The notes under the pieces were generated by a model. It was not told the origin of the DNA, did no database searches, and saw nothing but the letters and a program-made list of their open reading frames with translations. Shown here piece by piece: positions 15,181-19,905 of a DNA stretch of 19,905 bases. Source of the stretch: Nanobdellota archaeon. GTDB taxonomy: Archaea > Nanobdellota > Nanobdellia > Pacearchaeales > GW2011-AR1. Position numbers and translations under genes: made by a program. Each line of letters starts with the position of its first letter. Position 1 is the stretch's first letter. Location of the stretch: NCBI GenBank assembly GCA_018821425.1, contig JAHJMH010000078.1, positions 1 to 19,905 on the forward strand. The letters are read 5' to 3'.

Positions 15181-15189
15181 AATATTTAA
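15181..15189 (-). promoter_or_regulatory. TATA box of the 51-aa membrane protein gene
   Basis: The minus strand reads TTTAAATATT, 31-39 bases upstream of the first ATG. Confidence 0.45.
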
Positions 15190-15202
15190 AGGACTAAGTC
15201 CT
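15190..15202. promoter_or_regulatory. palindrome AGGACT-A-AGTCCT next to a TATA box
   Basis: A perfect 6-bp inverted repeat around one base directly adjoins the TATA box of the 51-aa gene on its upstream (BRE) side. A regulator bound here could affect TFB/TBP loading. Operator function is inference. The rest of 15203-15368 shows no gene; it holds AT-rich sequence and a second TATA-like motif near 15319. Confidence 0.35.
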
Positions 15203-15368
15203 CTGTATTACATCTTTAGGGGTAATAATATTTTTCCGTAAAGGAAATTTGACTCTTTTACTATTTGCCATTCTTTCGCAAAAACTTCACTCTTACTTAA
15301 ACTTTTATGACTATCTAGGAATTATAAATTTTACAAGCCCAACTCCCAAACTTCTCCCCTCAAAACCC

Positions 15369-15377
15369 TTATAAATT
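15369..15377 (+). promoter_or_regulatory. TATA box of the 55-aa membrane protein gene
   Basis: CTTATAAAT lies about 20-28 bases before the ATG at 15397, the spacing of a leaderless archaeal promoter. Confidence 0.55.
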
Positions 15378-15396
15378 TCCCAACCCAAATAATAAT

Positions 15397-15564
15397 ATGA
15401 AACTAATCTCAAGAAGAACGGGAATCTGGTTAATAGTTATCGGAATTGCTATGCAATTCATAAATATAATTACTTATGGATATTGGGGAATAGATATTGA
15501 TATTTTCGGGGCACTCATTCTTCTTATTGGATTAATAGTTATGATCGTGGGGTGGAGGAAATGA
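15397..15564 (+). CDS. 55-aa two-helix membrane protein
   Basis: The gene reads MKLISRRTGIWLIVIGIAMQ, then FINIITYGYW and GIDIDIFGALILLIGLIVMI, ending VGWRK before TGA. Two hydrophobic helices flank a short loop, with basic residues at both ends, so both termini are probably cytoplasmic. It has its own TATA box. Its TGA overlaps the ATG of the next small ORF (ATGA), suggesting a two-gene unit. No family recognised. Confidence 0.65.
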   Translation: MKLISRRTGIWLIVIGIAMQFINIITYGYWGIDIDIFGALILLIGLIVMIVGWRK

Positions 15565-15711
15565 AAATGCAAAACTTATTAGGTTACGGGCTCGTGGCAG
15601 TGGGGAGTTGTCTTCCTAATTAGCAATAATGATGTTGGAATGCTGTTTGTTGGCTTTGGTCTTGGCTATTCTCTACACCCTAAGATACAAAAAGCTTTTT
15701 TTAAGAAATAA
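15561..15711 (+). pseudogene. frameshifted small membrane-protein gene
   Basis: The ATG at 15561 overlaps the previous stop and opens MKMQNLLGYGLVAVG, but the frame then ends at TAG after 20 codons. Moving one base near 15601-15607 (in GTGGGGAGTTGTC) continues the protein without a break as VVFLISNNDVGMLFVGFGLG and on to HPKIQKAFFKK and TAA at 15709-15711. The joined product of about 49 residues would have two good membrane helices and a basic tail, similar to its neighbour. One extra base is present; this is a real disabling mutation or a sequencing error in the G run. Confidence 0.5.
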
Positions 15712-15753
15712 CAAGTCCATCATCTCCATTCCCCAAAAACAAACTCTCAAGAA

Positions 15754-16074
15754 TTAAACAACAACCTTCTCAGACAAAATATTATTTTTAGTCATGACCC
15801 AATTGAACTTGATTATATTTTTTACAAATTCATTTTCAGTATTCAATTTATAATAATCAGATTTCCCTACCTGCCGCGTCCTTGTCAAGATTCCTTCCTT
15901 AACCCATCTACTGAAGAAATTTATTATGGAATTGTAACTAACATTACTCTCGCGAGCAATCTCAGTCATAGGATAGTCAAAAAAATAATTTCCAATTAGA
16001 AAATCCAGAACGCGCAACTGAGGAGTATCTCCAAATTGCATAAGGAAAAATGATTTATTTTCTTTTGCTTTCAT
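15754..16074 (-). CDS. winged-helix DNA-binding regulator
   Basis: A 106-aa protein fitting a single winged helix-turn-helix domain. The helix TPQLRVLDFLIGN (about residues 17-29) is followed by the HTH (about 37-60: MTEIARESNVSYNSIINFFSRW) and a wing with VKEGILTRTRQVGKSDYYKLN (about 58-78). This resembles small MarR/ArsR-type archaeal transcription factors that sense repeat operator sites as dimers. The ligand is unknown. Its ATG overlaps the TGA of a short upstream open segment (ATGA; 16074-16238), and the nearest palindromic candidate sites are the hairpin copies at 16187-16208 and 17121-17142. Confidence 0.8.
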   Translation of the reverse strand: MKAKENKSFFLMQFGDTPQLRVLDFLIGNYFFDYPMTEIARESNVSYNSIINFFSRWVKEGILTRTRQVGKSDYYKLNTENEFVKNIIKFNWVMTKNNILSEKVVV

Positions 16075-16238
16075 ATCAATAAAAGATATACAATCTTCTT
16101 AAAATTTACGTTCGCCTTCGGCTCACAATCAATTAACTCAAACTCGCCTTCTGACAGAATTTTCACATTAATAATTTTATCGCGAAGAAACCTGACAGCG
16201 TCGGTTTCGTAGCCAATTATCGAGAGATTTGTCGCGAG
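16074..16238 (-). other. open segment without ATG between the nuclease and regulator genes
   Basis: A 55-codon stop-free stretch runs in the same frame as the thermonuclease gene, after that gene's stop and a second TAG, and ends in a TGA overlapping the regulator's ATG. It translates as a credible peptide (LSIIGYETDAVRFLRDKI, then ILSEGEFELIDCEPKANVN). There is no ATG; a GTG near 16166 would give about 31 residues. It may be a gene remnant, a small coupled ORF, or chance. It contains copy 1 of the covarying hairpin. Confidence 0.3.
16187..16208 (-). repeat. covarying 22-nt hairpin, copy 1
   Basis: On the minus strand GAAACC-GAC-GCT-GTC-A-GGTTTC folds into nine base pairs with a three-base loop and one bulge. 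Copy 2 is at 17121-17142. A TATA-like CGATAAAATT follows it on the minus strand. Confidence 0.6.
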
Positions 16239-16256
16239 CTAATTCCCATTCTTTAA

Positions 16257-16970
16257 TTAAAACCTTCCAAAATAAACCAACCCCCCTTCCCCATCCCGCA
16301 AAAACAAACTCCCACTACTATCACTTAAATCCAAATCAAACTCTCGCGATTCTCCAACTTCAAGCGTCCCGTTAAACAAAAACTTCTCCCGACCTTCTCC
16401 CTTAATCGTCCAATCCTCAACATCACAACTAAACGAACAAGAATTAACAATCGAGTTTCCACTTATCCCAACACACTCACTACAAACATCCTCCGATTTC
16501 TCACAAAGATTAATTTCTTTCTCCAAACACGAAGCCCAAGCATTTTCTAAATCGTCAGAGTACTTATCGCGCCCGTCATAAAAATAAAAATTTCCAAAGC
16601 CTTCTTCAACCATTCTCACATTAACATTCTCTCCATTAAAGAAAACGTAAGCCAAAGTCCGAAAGTATTTGTCCTCGCGCGGCCCGACGAACTCTAAAGA
16701 AACATTCTTCCCCGTAACTAAATCGTCCAAGAAGTCGCGCGCCTCTTCGTAAAAAAACTCGCCGTGCTCAGGCGTATTAATTCCCAACAATCTTATACTC
16801 GTCCCGTTGCTAACAATCGTATCGCCGTCAATTACGCGCTCAATTAAAACTTTCGAAGTTTGCTCACTTTCAAGGAAATCTTCCAAAGAAGAATCAAGGA
16901 AAGAATAATTTATCGCAATGAAAAAAACTACCAGAACAATTAACAGAATTTTATATTCACGCTTTTTCAT
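16257..16970 (-). CDS. membrane-anchored thermonuclease (SNase) with lamin-tail-like C-terminus
   Basis: A 237-aa protein. A basic start and hydrophobic residues 7-23 form a signal or membrane anchor. Residues about 40-150 are a staphylococcal-nuclease domain: VIDGDT (Asp48, Asp50), SIRLLGINTPEHGE with Arg60 and Glu68, and DKYFRTLAYVF with Arg104. These match the catalytic Arg35, Glu43 and Arg87 and the calcium-binding Asp residues of S. aureus nuclease; Asp40 is replaced by Asn65. It would cut extracellular DNA or RNA, perhaps for nucleotide scavenging. A Cys-rich hinge (residues about 148-170) leads to about 70 residues (NSCSFSCDVEDWTIKGEG to GGLVYFGRF) with the DLSGW-like and G-D-x-LFLRDGEGGLV pattern of a lamin-tail domain. 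A TATA-like TTTTTAATTA lies about 20-30 bases upstream. Confidence 0.88.
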   Translation of the reverse strand: MKKREYKILLIVLVVFFIAINYSFLDSSLEDFLESEQTSKVLIERVIDGDTIVSNGTSIRLLGINTPEHGEFFYEEARDFLDDLVTGKNVSLEFVGPREDKYFRTLAYVFFNGENVNVRMVEEGFGNFYFYDGRDKYSDDLENAWASCLEKEINLCEKSEDVCSECVGISGNSIVNSCSFSCDVEDWTIKGEGREKFLFNGTLEVGESREFDLDLSDSSGSLFLRDGEGGLVYFGRF

Positions 16971-16989
16971 AAAACTTCCAAGTGAACAT

Positions 16990-17000
16990 TAATTAAAAAG
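16990..17000 (-). promoter_or_regulatory. possible TATA box of the nuclease gene
   Basis: The minus strand reads TTTTTAATTAA, 20-30 bases before the ATG at 16970. It is a weak match but well placed. A stronger TATA motif (TTATAAATA, 17106-17114) lies farther upstream beside hairpin copy 2 and would give a leader of about 120 bases. The rest of 17001-17120 shows no gene. Confidence 0.35.
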
Positions 17001-17105
17001 ATTATTGAGATAAAGTTTGTCTTCCTGCTCTCGGAATTGATTATAATAACAAAGTAAAATCACATAAGGTTAAACTTAATCGTCGTAAAATTTTCCCTGC
17101 TTAAT

Positions 17106-17114
17106 TTTATTTAT
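17106..17114 (-). promoter_or_regulatory. TATA-like motif just downstream of hairpin copy 2
   Basis: The minus strand reads TTATAAATA, a good archaeal TATA match, beginning seven bases after the hairpin ends. If used, transcription would begin near 17085, leading into the nuclease gene. Confidence 0.4.
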
Positions 17115-17120
17115 AACGGA

Positions 17121-17142
17121 GAAGCCCAACAGAGTCGGCTTC
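17121..17142 (-). repeat. covarying 22-nt hairpin, copy 2
   Basis: On the minus strand GAAGCC-GAC-TCT-GTT-G-GGCTTC folds as copy 1 does. Compared with copy 1, A-T becomes G-C in the outer stem and G-C becomes G-U in the inner stem; the other changes are in the loop and the bulge. Confidence 0.6.
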
Positions 17143-17166
17143 GAAGTTAACATCAATAAAACCGAA

Positions 17167-17242
17167 GGCATTTAATCATTAAAGAATATTAGTGTAGGAG
17201 AAAGAATACCGAAGCATCCTAACACTAACCGAAGTTAATGCC
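17167..17242 (-). ncRNA. 76-nt stem-loop with C(UUCG)G motifs, candidate structured RNA
   Basis: The outer arms GGCATTAA and TTAAATGCC (17235-17242 with 17167-17175) pair with one bulge. The inner arms TTAGTGTTAGGA and TCCTACACTAA pair over 11-12 positions with one bulge. Inside, AUGC-UUCG-GUAU forms a hairpin with the very stable cUUCGg tetraloop. CTTCGGT occurs three times on the minus strand (at 17161-17167, 17208-17214 and 17228-17234). It lies 55 bases downstream of the stop of the surface-protein gene and may be a 3' terminator, a processed RNA, or the start of an element ending at 17121. Confidence 0.45.
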
Positions 17243-17296
17243 TCCTACAAAACAATACAAGAATTAATCTTTTTAAACTTTTCGTTTAGCGAAGAA

Positions 17297-19072
17297 TTAC
17301 GTCCACTTGAAAAGATAGACTATCACAAGCACAAGAAGTATGAAAGCCAGGATTGAAATCACCAGTACAAAGTTTCTCAAAGAATTTGACTTTACTACTG
17401 AAACGCTTTGCTGCTCATCGTCAAGGTTGATTGTGTTGAATCGGTCTTCATACAACTGACTGTAAAAATCATCTGCAGGTATTGTCATCACGCCGTTGCT
17501 TGAAGATGAAGATTTACTACTTTTCTGAGAAACTACATTTTTTACATTAAGAATATATCTTTGTATTGTATCTTTCCCTTTGTCGTCAAAAACCTGAACT
17601 GTAATTACTAATTTTTTTTCTTCGGCATTAACAGAAGGAGCAGTCCCCGAAATCAATCCTGTTGAATCCATTGAAAGCCAGTCTGGTCCAAAGAGAACAT
17701 AACTAAGTACGTCTCCTTCAGCGTCGGTAGCAGTAACTTGATAACTATAAGCTTGTCTCTCGTTAACTTCCACAACTGGAGTTGAAGTTATAACTGGCGC
17801 GTTGTTCTTAGGGGAAGAAACTTCTTTAACAACGATTGAAATTATCGCAAGACCACTATATACCTTTCCGTCCTTTGCCTTGAATGTAAATGAATCACTT
17901 CCTACAAAATCTTTCTTAGGAGTGTATGTTACCTTTCCCGTTGCTGAATCAAATTCTGAAAGAGCTCCATTCACAGGATTAACCACAATTGAGTATGTTA
18001 AAGAATCCTCGTCCGCATCTTGTGCAATAAGTGTTATATTTTTTGGCGTGTTCTTATTCACTTCCCAATTTCTGCTCGAAGCCACAGGCGCGTTGTTGCT
18101 TCCTTCAGAATCTATAACCTTCAAAGAATATATCATGTAGGTGAATGCTTTAGAAGGGTCAGAAACTTTTACTCCAAAATTGTAACCTTGATTAGCATCA
18201 ACCAAAGGGGCAGTACCCTTAATTAAATTTTCAGAATCCATTGAAAGCCAGCTAGGTCCAAAAAATTCAAAAGTAATGTCGTCTCCGTCATCATCCTCAG
18301 CAGTAACTTGATAATTGTAATTTTGACCTTCAACAATTTCTAAAACAGGAGTAGAAGTTATTCTTGGTGCTGTATTTTCTGTAGTGGGAGTTTCAACATT
18401 CTTAACATCTATTGAAACTGTAACAATATTATTGCTGTCTATATTCCCGTCATTTACCTTGAATGTGAATGAATCATCTCCTACAAAATCTTTATTCGGA
18501 GTATAAGTCAATTTACCTGTAAAAGAATCCAACCCAGAAATAACACCCTTCTCAGGATCAGACACAATTAAGTATGTTAAGGGATCTTCATCGGCGTCAC
18601 TTCCGGTAAGAGTTAATGTTATTGGCGTATTCTTTACAACTTTAACATTCTGATTACCCGCAACAGGAGCGTGATTTATCGCAGGAGGAACATTGTTTGG
18701 GTTAACAGTAAAGTATAAAGTTTCCTCGCCTGGACTCGCGCTGTCTCTTCCGGAAAGAACCACCTTGAATGCGCCCACGTTCTTGTAGGCATCTTCTTTT
18801 ATTTCATAAGCCGTTACGTGTTGTTTTGCGTTCACTTCTTTTTCTGGCAAAATATCACGGATAAAGTTTCCATTCGAATCCTCAAGCTTGATGCTTATCG
18901 TCATCGGCAGATTCACACTGATAAATGTAGGGTAAAGGGTAATGCTTTCTCCTTTTTTTATTACATTATTTCCATCCTTCCATGAACCTGTAACAGCGAT
19001 TGCGCTAGCCGAACTAATTAAGAGAACCAAGAACAAGCTTGCTAAAATCGTTATTATTAATTTTTGTTTCAT
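17297..19072 (-). CDS. surface adhesin with alternating Ig/cadherin-like repeats and C-terminal anchor
   Basis: A 591-aa protein from the ATG at 19072. A start 21 codons upstream would overlap the previous gene and lacks a signal, so this ATG, which opens a clean signal peptide (MKQKLIITILASLFLVLLIS, cleavage after ASA), is preferred. An N-terminal beta domain (about 25-128) is followed by repeats in A-B-A-B order. The A units (133-226, 326-418) are Big_9/tandem-95-like, with NxP...LTLxxxDADEDxLTY and DFVGxDSFTFKxxDG. The B units (234-321, 423-513) are He_PIG-like, with APxITSTPVxEV and FGPxWLSMDS. A Ser-rich stretch (519-526), a roughly 35-residue segment and one transmembrane helix (567-588) end in KWT. 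It should be displayed on the cell surface for adhesion; calcium-type DADED and DDDGDD motifs are present. It follows the beta-barrel-like gene by 13 bases. Confidence 0.88.
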   Translation of the reverse strand: MKQKLIITILASLFLVLLISSASAIAVTGSWKDGNNVIKKGESITLYPTFISVNLPMTISIKLEDSNGNFIRDILPEKEVNAKQHVTAYEIKEDAYKNVGAFKVVLSGRDSASPGEETLYFTVNPNNVPPAINHAPVAGNQNVKVVKNTPITLTLTGSDADEDPLTYLIVSDPEKGVISGLDSFTGKLTYTPNKDFVGDDSFTFKVNDGNIDSNNIVTVSIDVKNVETPTTENTAPRITSTPVLEIVEGQNYNYQVTAEDDDGDDITFEFFGPSWLSMDSENLIKGTAPLVDANQGYNFGVKVSDPSKAFTYMIYSLKVIDSEGSNNAPVASSRNWEVNKNTPKNITLIAQDADEDSLTYSIVVNPVNGALSEFDSATGKVTYTPKKDFVGSDSFTFKAKDGKVYSGLAIISIVVKEVSSPKNNAPVITSTPVVEVNERQAYSYQVTATDAEGDVLSYVLFGPDWLSMDSTGLISGTAPSVNAEEKKLVITVQVFDDKGKDTIQRYILNVKNVVSQKSSKSSSSSNGVMTIPADDFYSQLYEDRFNTINLDDEQQSVSVVKSNSLRNFVLVISILAFILLVLVIVYLFKWT

Positions 19073-19085
19073 TTTCGAGGTGTTT

Positions 19086-19905
19086 TCATTTTTCTTTTTT
19101 GTGGGTAAATTGAAGTCCCGCTCCCACAAAACCATCTCTTCCGTTTTTTCCGATTAAAAGCCTAGCTGAAACTTTTGGACTAAAGTTAATCTTTCCACCG
19201 CCATAAAAACTTACCGCGCTTGAACTTCCACTTTCTCCAGAGACAGGATTTCCGCCCTTAGTAGCAGTTCCGTTCTCAGAATAAATGCCCTCTACAGTTT
19301 CATTTTTGTAACCGTTCTTCATAAGTCCCGCGCCTAAGAATAATCCTACTCTTCCCGTTGGGTTTAAGTCTACTTCTAATCCCCCGCCGTAGGAAATGTC
19401 TCCAACTTCAGTTCTCGTCCCGCCGGCATATCCTCCGCTCAGCAATGGAACATTAACTTCTGAAGCGACTCTATTTCCGCTTTTTCCGACGCTGCCCCAA
19501 ACTGAAACAGGACCGAAAAGTCCAGTGCCGACTCTCGCCCCAGCGCTGCCACCTTTTCCGAAATAACCATCAATTGTAAATTTCCTTGTTCCCCTTGCTC
19601 TGCTCGAAGAACTGCCTGGAGAACTATTACCTTGAAGGGTATCCGCGCTTGCTGGAGAAGGTTGAACACGCTGAACTTCATTAACAAGAGACTCTCGCTC
19701 CGTTCTCATTTCTTCAACCAATCTCTTTGCCTGATTATATCCTGCACCCTTAACACCTGTGGTGTCTCCTCTTGCCACAGCAGAATCAATCCTTGTTTGA
19801 GTAATTTGAATCTTTCTTCCTAGTTCAGTAATTTTTCCTGTGAGTGTTTCTCTACTTTCTGCAGCATTTGCTCTTGAAGATGCTAATCCAATTAAACCTG
19901 CTGCC
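19086..19905 (-). CDS. partial secreted protein with glycine-rich beta-barrel-like C-terminus
   Basis: The frame is open to the right edge of the window, so the N-terminus is missing. The visible start (AAGLIGLASSRANA) looks like the end of a signal peptide with cleavage after ANA. Residues after it are a charged helical segment (about 60 residues, ESRETLTGKITELGRKIQITQTRID to LVEEMRTERESLVNEV), then a Ser/Pro linker. The last 150 or so residues are a repeated pattern of glycine-rich, alternating-polarity strands (for example SAGARVGTGLFGPVSVWG, GGGLEVDLNPTGRVGLFLGAG, SARLLIGKNG, GFVGAGLQFTH). This resembles a bacterial outer-membrane beta-barrel, odd in an archaeon; another beta-rich surface fold is equally possible. 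An internal GTG at 19778 is not the start, because the frame continues upstream. It is the gene before the surface adhesin and likely co-transcribed with it. Confidence 0.7.
   Translation of the reverse strand, partial: AAGLIGLASSRANAAESRETLTGKITELGRKIQITQTRIDSAVARGDTTGVKGAGYNQAKRLVEEMRTERESLVNEVQRVQPSPASADTLQGNSSPGSSSSRARGTRKFTIDGYFGKGGSAGARVGTGLFGPVSVWGSVGKSGNRVASEVNVPLLSGGYAGGTRTEVGDISYGGGLEVDLNPTGRVGLFLGAGLMKNGYKNETVEGIYSENGTATKGGNPVSGESGSSSAVSFYGGGKINFSPKVSARLLIGKNGRDGFVGAGLQFTHKKEK

Overview
The window looks like a piece of an AT-rich archaeal chromosome, most likely a DPANN-type archaeon (Pacearchaeota/Woesearchaeota-like). This placement is inference from gene content. The supports are: a pilus operon built on archaeal class III (KKG-type) prepilins with TadA/TadB/TadC-type machinery, an SRP 7S RNA with the archaeal-type helix 3/helix 4 domain, TATA boxes about 25 bases upstream of start codons (leaderless promoters), and many short membrane or surface proteins. 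No tRNA, rRNA, CRISPR array, transposase or integrase was seen.

Layout. Positions 1-3616 hold secreted or surface proteins: a partial two-dockerin protein (minus), a single-pass membrane protein (plus), a Fib_succ_major-domain protein (minus) and a lipoprotein-like protein with an Ig-like domain (minus). The last two look bacterial in style, and the Fib_succ_major ORF has no good start and no signal peptide. Positions 3712-4207 hold two tiny membrane proteins, and 4354-5583 an RtcB-family RNA ligase (plus).

Positions 5654-13562 are one long minus-strand operon of eleven tightly packed genes. In transcription order these are five class III signal-peptide pilin-like proteins, a TadA/ArlI-type secretion ATPase, a 56-aa helical protein that is easy to miss, a TadB-like platform protein with a long N-terminal cytoplasmic extension, a TadC-like platform protein, and two more pilin-like proteins. 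Together they would assemble a type IV-like pilus. The prepilin peptidase is not in the window.

Upstream of the operon, on the same strand, lies the SRP RNA gene (about 13825-14094), followed by a repeated A/T hairpin, and upstream of that a stand-alone HEPN-like protein (14128-14877). Positions 14995-15711 hold three very small membrane-protein genes, one of them frameshifted. A winged-helix regulator (15754-16074) and a membrane-anchored thermonuclease with a probable lamin-tail-like C-terminus (16257-16970) follow. The right end has a large Ig/cadherin-repeat surface protein (17297-19072) directly downstream of a partial gene whose C-terminus resembles a glycine-rich beta-barrel.

The most unusual non-coding signal is a 22-nt hairpin present twice (16187-16208 and 17121-17142) in intergenic or between-gene sequence on the minus strand. 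Every base difference in its stem keeps pairing on the minus strand, and a TATA-like motif follows each copy. The second copy lies just downstream of a 76-nt stem-loop carrying C(UUCG)G motifs, so 17121-17242 may be a structured RNA or regulatory element.
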